Positions 17,754 to 26,448 of a DNA stretch of 64,000 bases are shown here, piece after piece. How positions within the stretch are numbered: position 1 is the first letter of the stretch; each line of letters starts with the position of its first letter. The DNA is from CAVQBJ01 sp963724405 (lineage in GTDB: Bacteria; Actinomycetota; Thermoleophilia; Solirubrobacterales; Solirubrobacteraceae): the NCBI GenBank assembly GCA_963724405.1, contig CAVRUQ010000012.1, forward strand, positions 186,001 to 250,000, in the 5' to 3' direction. Made by a program: the position numbers and the translations under genes. The notes under the pieces were generated by a model, which made no database searches, was not told where the DNA came from, and saw only the letters and a list, made by a program, of their open reading frames with translations.

Positions 17754-19256
17754 ATGTCCGAAGGCCACCGTTCGTCCATCCTCCGATCCCGCTCGACCCC
17801 GCCCGTTGGTGACCGCGCCCGCTGGCTCGCGCTCGTCGGACTCTGCGCCGGGATGCTGATGATCATCCTCGACCAGACGATCGTGAACGTCGCGCTGCCG
17901 TCGATCCAGCGCGATCTCCACTTCTCCCAGGCCAACCTCGCCTGGGTGGTCAACGCCTACCTGATCGCGTTCGGCGGCTTGCTGCTCCTGGCCGGCCGCC
18001 TCGGCGACCTCGTCGGGCGCAAGCGCGTGTTCATGGTCGGCCTGGCGATCTTCACCACCGCCTCGCTGATCTGCGGCCTGTCGGGCAGCCAGGAGGTGCT
18101 CGTCGCCGCCCGCTTCGTCCAGGGCGTCGGCGGCGCGCTGACGTCATCGGTCATCCTCGGGATGATCGTGACGATGTTCCCGGGCGCCGACGAGCGGGCC
18201 CGCGCGATCGGCATCTACAGCTTCGTCGCCGCCGCCGGGGCGTCGATCGGCCTCCTCGCCGGCGGCGTGCTCACCCAGGCCATCAACTGGCACTGGATCT
18301 TCTTCGTGAACGTCCCGATCGCCATCGTCACCGCGACGCTCGTCATGCGTCTGCTCGAGCGTGACGAAGGCATCGGCCTGCACCACGGCGCCGACGTGCC
18401 GGGCGCCGTCATGGTGACCGGGGCGCTCATGCTCGGCGTCTACGCGATCGTCGAGGCGAGTCGCTACCACTGGGGCTCCGCGCACACGCTCGGCTTCGGC
18501 GCGGCGGCCGTCCTTCTGCTGGGGGCGTTCGTCGCCCGACAGGCCACGGCGCGTCAACCCCTCATGGCGCTGCGGATCCTGCGCTCGCCGAACGTCGCGG
18601 CCGCCAACGTCATCCAGGTGCTCATGGTCGCCGGGCTGTTCGGGATGTTCTTCCTCGGGGCGCTGTACCTGCAGCAGGTGCTCCACTACGACGCCGTCGA
18701 GGTCGGCCTGGCCTTCCTGCCGGTCGCGGTCACCATCGGGCTGTTCTCGGTCCGGTTCTCGGCTCTGCTCACGGCGCGCTTCGGAGCGCGGACGACGCTG
18801 ACCGGTGGGCTCCTGCTCATAACGGCGGGGCTCCTGCTGTTCTCGCGGGCACCGGTCGGCGCCGGTTACGTCCTCGACCTGCTGCCCGTCATGTTGCTGC
18901 TCGGGATCGGCGCCGGCATCTGCTTCCCGACCCTGATGCTGCTCGCCATGTCGGGGGCGACCCCCGAGGATTCGGGCCTGGCCTCGGGCCTGGTCAACAC
19001 CACCCAGCAGGTCGGGGGGGCCCTCGGGCTTGCCGTGCTGGCCAGCCTGTCGACCACCCATACCAACCGCCTGCTCGCCAGCGGCGAGAACGCCGCCTCG
19101 GCGTTGACGAGCGGCTACCACCTCGCCTTCGAGATCGCCGCCGGCCTCGTCGCCGTGGGCATCGTGGTCGCCGCGACCGCGTTGCGCCCAGTGCCAGCGG
19201 CCTCGCAGGTCGTGGCGCAGGAGCCGGACGAGGTCTGGCAGGTCGAGGCGGCCTGA
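17754..19256 (+). CDS. DHA2-family (EmrB/QacA-type) drug:H+ antiporter
   Basis: A 500-residue inner-membrane transporter with about 14 helices. Family signatures are LDQTIVNVALPSIQRDL in helix 1, the motif A loop GRLGDLVGRKR, and ALTSSVILGMIV-type motif C region. SGLVNTTQQVGGALGLAVLA in the C-terminal half is typical of DHA2 pumps. It is predicted to export hydrophobic or cationic drugs using the proton gradient; the substrate is not evident. ATG 17754 follows GGGAG. The upstream MarR gene and palindrome suggest substrate-induced derepression. Confidence 0.9.
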   Translation: MSEGHRSSILRSRSTPPVGDRARWLALVGLCAGMLMIILDQTIVNVALPSIQRDLHFSQANLAWVVNAYLIAFGGLLLLAGRLGDLVGRKRVFMVGLAIFTTASLICGLSGSQEVLVAARFVQGVGGALTSSVILGMIVTMFPGADERARAIGIYSFVAAAGASIGLLAGGVLTQAINWHWIFFVNVPIAIVTATLVMRLLERDEGIGLHHGADVPGAVMVTGALMLGVYAIVEASRYHWGSAHTLGFGAAAVLLLGAFVARQATARQPLMALRILRSPNVAAANVIQVLMVAGLFGMFFLGALYLQQVLHYDAVEVGLAFLPVAVTIGLFSVRFSALLTARFGARTTLTGGLLLITAGLLLFSRAPVGAGYVLDLLPVMLLLGIGAGICFPTLMLLAMSGATPEDSGLASGLVNTTQQVGGALGLAVLASLSTTHTNRLLASGENAASALTSGYHLAFEIAAGLVAVGIVVAATALRPVPAASQVVAQEPDEVWQVEAA

Positions 19257-19267
19257 CGCGCGGGGAC

Positions 19268-19294
19268 GCGCCGCGGCCGAGCCGGCCGCGGCGC
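19268..19294 (+). terminator. GC-rich hairpin after the MFS gene
   Basis: GCGCCGCGGCC and its exact complement flank a five-base loop, starting 12 bases after the stop at 19256. There is no U-tract. The remaining stretch to 19584 holds nothing I can identify beyond the promoter region of the next gene. Confidence 0.6.
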
Positions 19295-19584
19295 CGCCGC
19301 CGCCTGCCCTGCGTCAGGGCAGATGAGCGGGTCGGCGATCGAGGGCGTCGACCGCACGGGTTCGACGAGACGAGGCCCAACTGGGCGCTCAGCCTGAGCT
19401 CGCTCGGCCCGGCGGCGGAGCAGGCGCCCCAAGGCCGCCCGTGGGTCGCGACCGAAGCTTCGCGTCCCGCTCGGGAACCTCCGCGAGCACCGACAAGCCG
19501 AGCCGCGGATGACGCGAGCGTTGGATTCCTCCGCTCGGTCGGATCCCAGGGGGAAACGATCCGGACACGGGAAGGAGAACCGCG

Positions 19585-20157
19585 ATGGGAAAGCTTGTCG
19601 TCACAACGAACGTCTCGCTCGACGGAGTCGTCCAGGACCCCGACGGTCAGGAGGGCTTCAGGTACGGCGGCTGGTTCAACGAGTCGGGGGGCAAGGACCT
19701 CGGAGCCTGGGCCAAGCTCGAGACGGATGAGGCGTTCGGTGCGGAGGCGCTTCTGCTGGGTCGGCGGAGCGACGAGTGGTTCGCGGAGCGGTGGTCATCG
19801 CGGACTGGCGAGTGGGCGGACCGGTTGAACAGCATGCCCAAGTACGTCGTGTCGTCGAGCATCGAACAACCCCGCTGGAGCAACGCGACGGTGCTGATGG
19901 GCGAGGTCGCGGACGAGGTCTCGAGGCTCAAGCGGGAGCTGGACGGTGAGATCCTCGTCTACGCCAGCTATCAACTCGTGCGCGCGCTGCTCGAGCACGA
20001 CCTGGTCGATGAGCTGCGGCTCGTCGTCTTCCCGGTGGTGCTCGGGGCCGGCGAACGCCTCTTCGGGGAGACGACCGACAAGAAGCCCCTGGGCCTCATC
20101 GCTGCCGAGACCATCGGTGAGGGCCTCGCCTTCCTCACCTACGACGTCGTTCGGTAG
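19585..20157 (+). CDS. Dihydrofolate-reductase-like (RibD C-terminal domain) protein
   Basis: A 190-residue protein of the RibD_C/DHFR-like superfamily, common in actinobacteria. It opens GKLVVTTNVSLDGVVQDP, contains LLLGRRSDEWFAERW, and closes with DELRLVVFPVVLGAGERLF and FLTYDVV. These are the NADPH-fold landmarks of YyaP/YwjB-type proteins. True folate or riboflavin activity is not implied. GGAAGGAG precedes ATG 19585. The gene ends at a perfect hairpin terminator and is probably monocistronic. Confidence 0.85.
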   Translation: MGKLVVTTNVSLDGVVQDPDGQEGFRYGGWFNESGGKDLGAWAKLETDEAFGAEALLLGRRSDEWFAERWSSRTGEWADRLNSMPKYVVSSSIEQPRWSNATVLMGEVADEVSRLKRELDGEILVYASYQLVRALLEHDLVDELRLVVFPVVLGAGERLFGETTDKKPLGLIAAETIGEGLAFLTYDVVR

Positions 20158-20181
20158 GACGGTGTCAGCTCTTCAAGACGC

Positions 20182-20212
20182 CGGATGCCCGCCCACCGCG
20201 GGCGGGCATCCG
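20182..20212 (+). terminator. Perfect 13-bp hairpin terminator
   Basis: CGGATGCCCGCCC pairs exactly with GGGCGGGCATCCG around the loop ACCGC, 24 bases after the DHFR-like stop. It also argues that the following VOC gene starts after 20212. Confidence 0.75.
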
Positions 20213-20268
20213 ACCGGGTGACCGATGGATCCCGATGCCTGGATGTATCTGTACTGGCGAGTAGGCGC

Positions 20269-20661
20269 ATGAGAGACACACGTCAGCATCAACGAGGCGG
20301 CCTTGTGCATCTCGAGCTGCATACGCACGACCTGCCGGCCGCGAGCACGTTTTACCGCCGGCTGATGGGTTGGCAGACCGAGCGGCTCGACTGTCCGCGG
20401 GGCACCTACCACGCGCTCACGCTCGGCGGCGCAATCGACGGCGGGATCGTGGAGTGCGGTGCGCGGCGGCCGATCTGGCTCCCATATCTGGAAGTCAGGG
20501 AGATCGAGGCGATGACCGAGCGCGGGCGAGCGCTTGGCGCAGCGGTGCTGCTCGAGCCGCGCGAGGGACCGGCGGGATGGCGTAGCGTCCTGGCAACCAG
20601 CGAGGGTGGCGAGATCGCGCTGTGGCAGCCGAAGCGGGCTCTCGTGGGAGGGACCGGATGA
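20269..20661 (+). CDS. Single-domain VOC (glyoxalase-fold) protein
   Basis: About 130 residues. VHLELHTHDLPAASTFYRRL is the first VOC beta-alpha unit with its metal-ligand His, followed by MGWQTERLD. EGGEIALWQPKRA near the end has the Glu usual for the second module. ATG 20269 is used because the upstream frame runs into the terminator hairpin at 20182-20212. The stop overlaps the sigma-factor start (ATGA), so the two genes are cotranscribed and coupled; a substrate-linked role with the sigma factor is possible. Confidence 0.78.
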   Translation: MRDTRQHQRGGLVHLELHTHDLPAASTFYRRLMGWQTERLDCPRGTYHALTLGGAIDGGIVECGARRPIWLPYLEVREIEAMTERGRALGAAVLLEPREGPAGWRSVLATSEGGEIALWQPKRALVGGTG

Positions 20662-21668
20662 CCGACTCTCACCTAATCAAGGCAGCGATCGCGGGAAACG
20701 AGCGGGCCTTCGCTGAGGTCGTGGAACCGCATCGGCGGCTCCTCACCGCCCACTGCTACCGGATGCTCGGGTCCGCCCACGACGCCGAGGATGCCCTCCA
20801 GGAGACGCTGTTGCGTGCCTGGCGAAATCTGTCGTCGTTTCAGGGACGAAGCTCGCTGCGCAGCTGGCTGTACACGATCGCCACGAACGTGTGCCTGCGA
20901 GCGATCGAGCGCCGGCCGTCGCGCGTGCTGCCGATCGACTACGGCCCGTCCGCCGATCCGCACGAGCCGCTGCGCGAGCCCCTCGTCGAGTCCGTCTGGA
21001 TCGAGCCCTATCCCGACGAGTGGCTCGACCCGGGCGACAGCCTCGCGGGGCCGGAGGCTCGCTACGAGCAACGCGAGAGCGTCGAGCTCGCGTTCATCGC
21101 CCTGCTCCAACATCTACCCGCCCGGCAGCGAGCGGTGCTGATCCTCCGCGACGTACTCGGCTTCTCCGGCGCGGAGGTCGCCGACGCGCTCGAAACGACG
21201 CCGGCATCGGTGTACAGCGCTCTGCAACGCGCGCACACAACGCTTGACGAGCAACGACCGGATCGCAGCCAACAAGCGACGCTCCGCTCGCTCAGCGACG
21301 AACAGCAGCGAGCGATCGTCACCCGCTTTGTCGATGCCTGGTCCGGCAACGACGTGGACACGATCGTCGCGATGCTGACCGAGACCGCGACGCTCGCCAT
21401 GCCCCCGATTCCGAGCTGGTATCGCGGGCGCGACGCGATCGAGAGGGTGCTGCGCGCCCTGGTGTTCGACGGCAGCAAGCGGTGGCGGATGTTGCCCACC
21501 GCCGCCAATGGTCAGCTGGCAGTCGGTACCTATGTGCGTGACAGCTCGGGCGTCTACGCCCCACATGGCGTGACCGTCCTCACGCTGAGGGGCGACCTGA
21601 TCGACGAGATAACCCACTTTCGCGATCCGTCGATGATCGCGCTGTTCGGGTTACCCGCCCGGGCATGA
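20658..21668 (+). CDS. ECF sigma factor, SigX5-like, with SnoaL-type C-terminal domain
   Basis: A 336-residue sigma-70 family protein. Region 2 is EVVEPHRRLLTAHCYRMLGS with DAEDALQETLLRAWRNL; region 4 is LPARQRAVLILRDVLGFSGA and VADALETTPASVYSALQRA. The C-terminal ~120 residues (FVDAWSGNDVDTIVAMLTE, FRDPSMIALFGLP) form a SnoaL-like domain, which in such sigma factors regulates activity instead of a separate anti-sigma factor. GGGAGGG precedes ATG 20658, which overlaps the VOC stop by four bases. No anti-sigma gene is adjacent. The DHA2 transporter 250 bp downstream may be a target. Confidence 0.87.
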   Translation: MTDSHLIKAAIAGNERAFAEVVEPHRRLLTAHCYRMLGSAHDAEDALQETLLRAWRNLSSFQGRSSLRSWLYTIATNVCLRAIERRPSRVLPIDYGPSADPHEPLREPLVESVWIEPYPDEWLDPGDSLAGPEARYEQRESVELAFIALLQHLPARQRAVLILRDVLGFSGAEVADALETTPASVYSALQRAHTTLDEQRPDRSQQATLRSLSDEQQRAIVTRFVDAWSGNDVDTIVAMLTETATLAMPPIPSWYRGRDAIERVLRALVFDGSKRWRMLPTAANGQLAVGTYVRDSSGVYAPHGVTVLTLRGDLIDEITHFRDPSMIALFGLPARA

Positions 21669-21919
21669 CCTCGTAGCCGGACGGCCCGCGGCCGCCGCGG
21701 ATCTCATGTCAGCTCGCTGCGCCGGGACGGCTGGACCCATCCATGGCCGCTGCCCACCGAGCGCAAGCGTCGTTTGCATGGCATGTGTTGCTCGGGCGTG
21801 GCGCTGGCCGCGAGCCCGCGTGACGCCCATCGGCCGCACACCGTCCGTGAACACGAGACGAGCGATGGATTCCCCGTGCCCCCCGGATCTAGACGAACAA
21901 AACCGGAAGGGAGCACGAC

Positions 21920-23401
21920 ATGAACGACAACACGATCAGCACCTCATCAGCGACCGTCCACCGCTGGCGCGCGTTCGCGCTGTTGGCGGCGGCGTACTTC
22001 ATGACGATCATCGATCTGACGATCGTCAATGTGTCGCTGCCGACGATCGGCCGTGACCTGCACTTCTCGCCGACGAGTCTGCAATGGGTGGCGACCGCCT
22101 ACGGGCTCACGTTCGGCGGCTTTCTGCTCTTGGGTGGTCGTGCCGCGGACCTGCTCGGCCGCCGCCGGGTCCTGATGGCGGGGCTCGGCCTGTTCTCGGC
22201 CGCGTCGCTGGCCTGCGCGCTGGCGACCGGCGAGGCGTTCCTGATCGGAGCCCGGGCGGTGCAGGGACTGGGCGCGGCCGTGATGCTGCCGGCCGCGCTG
22301 TCGATCGTGATGAACATGTTCGCCGAGGGCGCCGAGCGCAACAAGGCGCTCGGGATCTGGGGCGGGCTCGGCGCCGCCGGCGCCACCGTCGGCCTCATCA
22401 CCGGTGGGCTGCTCACCCGTTACGCCGGCTGGCAGTACATCTTCTACCTGAACGTCCCGATCGGAGTGACGGCGCTGGTGCTGGCGCCGCGGATCGTGCC
22501 CAAGAGTCCGGCCGACCCGGGGCGCCGCCGGTTTGACGCGGTGGGCGCGCTGGCCGGCACCGGCGGCCTGGTCCTGGTCGTGGACGCGATCTCCCAGGCA
22601 CCGCAGTACGGCTGGGGCGCCACACGGACGATCGCGGTGCTGGCGGCGGGCGTGGCGCTCCTGGCCGGATTCGTGATCATCGAGAGCCGGGTCGAGTCGC
22701 CGGTATTGCCGCTTGGGATCTTCCGGCGGCGGACGCTGGCCGGCGCGATCACGGCCGGGCTGCTGTTGTGCGCCAGCTTCTACGCGTTCATCTTCGTCGG
22801 CACGCTGTACATGCAGGAGGTGCTGCACTACAGCCCGCTGCAGAGCGGGGTCGCGTGGCTGGCCGCCTCGCTGACGTCGGTCGCGTTTGCCGGCCTCTCC
22901 CAGCTGCTGGTCACCCGCTTCGGGCCCAGGCCGGTGATGGCGGTGGGGATGACCCTGATCGGCGCCGGCGTGATCTGGACGACCCGGACTCCCGTCCAGG
23001 GCCACTTCCTGGGCAACCTACTCGGGCCGTTCGCGGTCGCCGGTGCGGGTACCGCATTCGCGTTCATCCCAATCTCGATCGCGGCGCTGGCCGGCATCGA
23101 GCGACAGCGGGCGGGGCTGGCGTCGGGGCTGCTGAACACCAGCCAGCAGCTCGGCGGCGCGATCGGCATCGCGATCGCCTCGAGCGTGGCCGCCAGCCAC
23201 ACCCAGGCGTTGCTCCACGCCGGCAGCCACGTGCCAACGGCGCTGACCGGCGGTTTCCAGCACGCGTTCTGGGTGCTCGGCGCGATCGGGCTGCTCGCAC
23301 TCCCGGCCATCTTCGCGCTGGTGCGCGGCAACGAGCTCCCGGAATCCGACACCGACACCACGACTCGCGACGCGCAACCTGCGCTCGTGCCCGCCAACTG
23401 A
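21920..23401 (+). CDS. DHA2-family drug:H+ antiporter
   Basis: A 493-residue MFS transporter with about 14 helices. Helix 1 carries MTIIDLTIVNVSLPTIGRDL, motif A is GGRAADLLGRRR, and ASGLLNTSQQLGGAIGIAIA is the DHA2 C-terminal signature. It is related to but clearly distinct from the pump at 17754-19256. GGAAGGGAG supports ATG 21920. Predicted role is proton-driven export of small hydrophobic compounds. The 251 bp after the sigma gene hold its promoter; the next recognisable feature is a stem-loop terminator. Confidence 0.9.
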   Translation: MNDNTISTSSATVHRWRAFALLAAAYFMTIIDLTIVNVSLPTIGRDLHFSPTSLQWVATAYGLTFGGFLLLGGRAADLLGRRRVLMAGLGLFSAASLACALATGEAFLIGARAVQGLGAAVMLPAALSIVMNMFAEGAERNKALGIWGGLGAAGATVGLITGGLLTRYAGWQYIFYLNVPIGVTALVLAPRIVPKSPADPGRRRFDAVGALAGTGGLVLVVDAISQAPQYGWGATRTIAVLAAGVALLAGFVIIESRVESPVLPLGIFRRRTLAGAITAGLLLCASFYAFIFVGTLYMQEVLHYSPLQSGVAWLAASLTSVAFAGLSQLLVTRFGPRPVMAVGMTLIGAGVIWTTRTPVQGHFLGNLLGPFAVAGAGTAFAFIPISIAALAGIERQRAGLASGLLNTSQQLGGAIGIAIASSVAASHTQALLHAGSHVPTALTGGFQHAFWVLGAIGLLALPAIFALVRGNELPESDTDTTTRDAQPALVPAN

Positions 23402-23437
23402 CGCATCAGCGCCAACCGCGCGGAAGCCACCGCGATG

Positions 23438-23473
23438 CCCCCAACGACCGGCCGACAGGTTGGTCGTTGGGGG
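23438..23473 (+). terminator. Hairpin terminator after the second MFS gene
   Basis: CCCCCAACGACC at 23438-23449 pairs with GGTCGTTGGGGG at 23462-23473 over a 12-base loop, 37 bases after the stop. Confidence 0.65.
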
Positions 23474-23596
23474 GCTCCGGCGGCTGGCCGCCGGGCGCGC
23501 CGATTCCCCGGACCGAGCGGTCGAACGCCTCTGAACCCATGCGCGACACGTCCCTGAGCAGGGCAGTGTCGCCTTCGCCGAGCATCGCGGCTCACC

Positions 23597-23833
23597 TCAG
23601 CGCTCTGGGTGATCAGACCGCGTGGGCGCTGTAGGCGTCGGGTGTCCCCGCGCTGTGGATGCGTCGGGATAGCGGTCGTGGCTATGCCTTGCTGTCCCGG
23701 GGCCGGATGCCTTGGAGGGGTGTTCCGTGGCCGCCATTGCCTCTTGTGCCTTGGCCGGGCCGCGCAGCACGTAGGCCACGCCGACCGCGATGACCGCGCC
23801 GGCCGCTGGCCCGAGCAGGTAGACCCACCAGGT
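23597..23833 (-). pseudogene. C-terminal fragment resembling an aquaporin/MIP channel
   Basis: A minus-strand frame contains TWWVYLLGPAAGAVIAVGVA followed by YVLRGPAKAQEA and a hydrophilic tail to the stop at 23597. WVY-x-GP-x-G-A is the usual last-helix motif of MIP channels. Nothing recognisable as the rest of a channel lies upstream, so this is a relic at best. The surrounding stretch 23474-24101 contains no other gene I can support. Confidence 0.35.
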
Positions 23834-24101
23834 CGACGGTACGGGCCTCTGAGTAGGCCTGTCTTTGCGGGATGCCGGAGTCCGCCTTAGCGCTTGCCGT
23901 AAGCGCCCTGCTCGACATGTCGCACTGGTTGTCTTCGGGACGATGGACATCCTTGCCCCGTAGCGAGTCGCCGCGTGCGCACCGCCCAATCAGCACGATC
24001 GGAATGTCTGAAGCGCTCGTCACGATGAACCTGGGTGAAGCAGGGAAAGCCATCGTCCAGCCACCTTCCCGTGAAGCCGGCCGGCGATGGCGGCGAGGCG
24101 A

Positions 24102-24755
24102 TCAGGTGCCCCGGATCAATGACCGCGCGTGTGCGGGGCCGACTACGAGATCGTGAAGGTCGCCGCCCACCTCGAGTCGACCGGACTGTCCGACTCCGCC
24201 GACCTTCACGGGCTCGAAGCCGGCCGTTCGGACCAGCCGTTCGACTTGCCAGCCGGCACGCTTGTCGTCGGTCGCGTAAAAGAGAACGGCCAGCTCAGGT
24301 GACCGGTTACTAGAGGACTCGAGGAGATCGCCCGACATGCTGCCAAACGCCATGGCCAGGCGCGCCCCCTCCGGCAGCCACCCAGCTACAACCTTGCCAG
24401 AGGACTGCCGTTGCGGCAGCAGACGCACGATTTTCCCTTGTGCATCGAGGCCGACCGGGTTGCTCGGAACGACCACAAGCTTGTCGATTAGCGAGTCGGC
24501 GATCTCGTCTATGACGCCCTTCAGCACGCCAAACCGCAGCGCGAGGATGACGGCATCGGCGCCCTGCAACGCGTCGCGGTTGTCGCTGGCAGCGGCCGCA
24601 CCTCGCCCGATCGCCGCAGCCAGCGTTCGTGCCGACTCTATGTCCGCGCTCGCGAGACGCAGGGTCTCGCCGCCTGACGCGAGCCGGCGGGCGATGACCG
24701 ACCCGAGCCCTCCAGTGCCGATGATCGCGGTGCTCAACCCGAACCCGTCTCTCAA
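24102..24755 (-). CDS. Rossmann-fold F420/NADP-oxidoreductase-like protein
   Basis: A 217-residue protein with AIIGTGGLGSVIARRLASGG as its dinucleotide-binding start. The strand-turn DAVILALRFGVLKGVIDEIA and VVPSNPVG match the COG2085 family, like the protein at 673-1338. ATG 24755 overlaps the stop of the upstream VOC gene (ATGA), so the pair is translationally coupled. A reductase paired with a VOC protein suggests a small detoxification or secondary-metabolite step, but no substrate is implied. Confidence 0.78.
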   Translation of the reverse strand: MRDGFGLSTAIIGTGGLGSVIARRLASGGETLRLASADIESARTLAAAIGRGAAAASDNRDALQGADAVILALRFGVLKGVIDEIADSLIDKLVVVPSNPVGLDAQGKIVRLLPQRQSSGKVVAGWLPEGARLAMAFGSMSGDLLESSSNRSPELAVLFYATDDKRAGWQVERLVRTAGFEPVKVGGVGQSGRLEVGGDLHDLVVGPAHARSLIRGT

Positions 24756-25648
24756 GTCGTCTGCTCGGATGGCCAGTGAGCGGGCGTCCAGTCCCCATCT
24801 GGGTCCGTGGTTTGTCCGACTTCGATGATGTGTCCGTCGGGATCGCGGATGTAGCAGCGGATCTCGTACTGGTGCTGTTTGGGCGGCGTCAGGAATTCAG
24901 CGCCACGGGCGCTCCACTCGGCGTACACGGCCGCGATGTCTTTGACGCGGATATTCAGGAAGCTGCTGACCCGGTCGGGATCGCGTGGCGTCTCCAGGGT
25001 GACCGTCGGCTTGTCGTCCGTCGGTCCACCGCCAACGCTGATGACGATCCAGCTGTTGGATAGAGCGACATTGGTCGGCTCTCCGGACGGCTTTCCGGAG
25101 AAGACGACCCTGCCGCCGAGTACCTCGGTGTAGAAGCGCCGAGAGCGCTCGACATCTGCTGAGACGATGAAGCGGGTCAGCACAAGCCCCTCCGGGGGCG
25201 CACTCGATGGCCAGTGAGCGGGCGTCCAGTCCCCTTCTGGGTCCGTGGTTTGTCCGACTTCGATGATGTGTCCGTCGGGATCGCGGATGTAGCAGCGGAG
25301 CTCGTACTGGTGCTGTTTGGGCGGCGTCAGGAATTCAGCGCCACGGGCGCTCCACTCGGCGTACACGGCCGCGATGTCCTTGACGCGGATATTCAGGAAG
25401 CTGCTGACCCGGTCGGGATCGCGTGGCGTCTCCAGGGTGACCGTCGGCTTGTCGTCCGTCGGGCCGCCCCCGACGTTGATGATGATCCAGCTGTCGGCCA
25501 GCGCGACGTAGGTCAGCCCTCCGGGGCCGGAGAAGGCCACCCTGCCGCCAAGTACTTCGGTGTAGAAGCGCCGAGAGCGCTCGACATCCTCCGAGACGAT
25601 GAAGTGGGCCAGCACAATCCCCTCCGGGGGCGGTGGGAGCTCCGCCAT
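24752..25648 (-). CDS. Tandem-duplicated two-domain VOC protein
   Basis: A 298-residue protein of two almost identical VOC domains of ~146 residues each. Both contain DVERSRRFYTEVLGGRV, then GGGPTDDKPTVTLETPRDPD, GAEFLTPPKQHQYE and DPDGHIIEVGQTTDP. The DNA copies are 438 bp apart and nearly identical, so the duplication is recent. Each domain keeps the C-terminal Glu (HIIEVGQ) and a YIRDPDG strand typical of glyoxalase/bleomycin-resistance proteins. GGAGGTG precedes ATG 25648 and sets the start nine codons inside the longest frame. It is coupled to the Rossmann reductase downstream. Confidence 0.85.
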   Translation of the reverse strand: MAELPPPPEGIVLAHFIVSEDVERSRRFYTEVLGGRVAFSGPGGLTYVALADSWIIINVGGGPTDDKPTVTLETPRDPDRVSSFLNIRVKDIAAVYAEWSARGAEFLTPPKQHQYELRCYIRDPDGHIIEVGQTTDPEGDWTPAHWPSSAPPEGLVLTRFIVSADVERSRRFYTEVLGGRVVFSGKPSGEPTNVALSNSWIVISVGGGPTDDKPTVTLETPRDPDRVSSFLNIRVKDIAAVYAEWSARGAEFLTPPKQHQYEIRCYIRDPDGHIIEVGQTTDPDGDWTPAHWPSEQTT

Positions 25649-25651
25649 CTG
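24776..25651 (-). repeat. Direct tandem duplication, two units of 438 bp
   Basis: The units 24776-25213 and 25214-25651 correspond base for base over most of their length and each encodes one VOC domain. The few differences are scattered point changes, with somewhat more divergence around the VFSGKPSGEP segment. Confidence 0.85.
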
Positions 25652-25869
25652 GCACCTCCGCTGGTTGGGCCTCACACCCCGCTCACGACGGGGTCTGGAG
25701 CCGGTGTCCTATCGAACGCGCATTCCATCTCCTTCCACGACACGGGTCAAGACCCCGAGCGAGTCGCGTCGCAGTCGGGGTGGGTGGAGGTCGCCGAGAG
25801 CCCGGTGTTTTCGGACTCTGAGCGCCAGTACCAACATCGCCTGCCTCTGGTTGCCGACCGCAGCGGCCA

Positions 25870-25995
25870 GCCAGCCCGTTCGCCGGCATGCTCAGCGAGG
25901 CTGAGCGGCGGCGCATCAACCAGGACATCAGCTGAACGTGCGACTCGCGGACTTCGAGCACGTCGTGGCTGCAGCAGGGAACGGCGTGGACGGCT
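25870..25995 (+). pseudogene. Remnant of an HTH/nucleotidyltransferase pair
   Basis: The sequence repeats, with few changes, the last ~20 codons of the HTH gene and first ~20 codons of the nucleotidyltransferase gene found at about 27080-27200 (FAGMLSEAERRRIN followed by a GTG-started RLADFEHVVAAA). Everything before and after is missing, and an att-like repeat begins at once on the right. It is the scar of a second copy of that gene pair. Confidence 0.7.
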
Positions 25996-25996
25996 G

Positions 25997-26275
25997 GGCA
26001 AGCCACCCCGAGAATTCCAATTCCCTGCAACCTCAAGCCGACGCCCGGGTTCGAACCGGGGACCCGTTCATTACGAGTAACTCATTTGCAGGGCTTTTTA
26101 GCTCTGCAGAGCGATTTTCGATGCCCTGAGATCGCCTGAAATCATGTCATATTTGCGGAGTTCGCGGCGCCTCTCGGGACACGGAGTGCCGTTCGAAGGG
26201 CCCAGAAGTACTGGGCCAACCCCTTCATTTCGCTGCCCCCTTCATCCGGACAACGCGGGTTGGGACCAACCGGGT
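25997..26275 (+). repeat. Dispersed ~270-bp repeat, copy 1
   Basis: Aligns along its length with 35279-35545, including flanks on both sides of the tRNA-derived 44-bp core. Shared landmarks are GATGCCCTGAGATCGCCT, CATATTTGCGG, GGCGCCTCTCG and CCCCTTCATTTCGCTG. It marks the end of an integrated element. The neighbouring stretch 25649-25869 has no gene I can support. Confidence 0.75.
26035..26078 (+). repeat. att-like tRNA-Thr fragment, degenerate copy
   Basis: Matches 41 of 44 positions of the 3' end of the tRNA-Thr gene at 62693-62736, in the same orientation. Differences fall in the T-arm and anticodon arm. It lacks the 5' half of the tRNA, so it is an old attachment-site scar and not a tRNA gene. 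Confidence 0.7.
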
Positions 26276-26397
26276 AGGCAGCTTGAGAAGAACGACCGGG
26301 TCGGGTTTGGGCGCCGGCGCTCGGGTGTCGAGACACGGCGATGCTCGCCCCGCGACGGACCCCCGGAGCGGCGAGCCAAGGCTGCTAGGCCGACCTC

Positions 26398-26433
26398 TAA
26401 AGCCGCCATATTTCGCCGATAGTGGCGGCTTTA
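26398..26433. promoter_or_regulatory. Inverted-repeat operator of the HTH/nucleotidyltransferase pair
   Basis: TAAAGCCGCCA and TGGCGGCTTTA form a perfect 11-bp inverted repeat with a 14-base spacer. TAGGAT at 26437-26442 can serve as a -10 box placing the transcription start at or beside ATG 26449, so the mRNA may be leaderless. The position implies autoregulation by the HTH protein. Confidence 0.6.
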
Positions 26434-26448
26434 CGCTAGGATGACCTC

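Noticed and set aside
26035..26110. Additional tRNA gene
   Set aside because: Only the 3' portion of tRNA-Thr is present; D-arm and acceptor 5' strand are missing, as at 35312.
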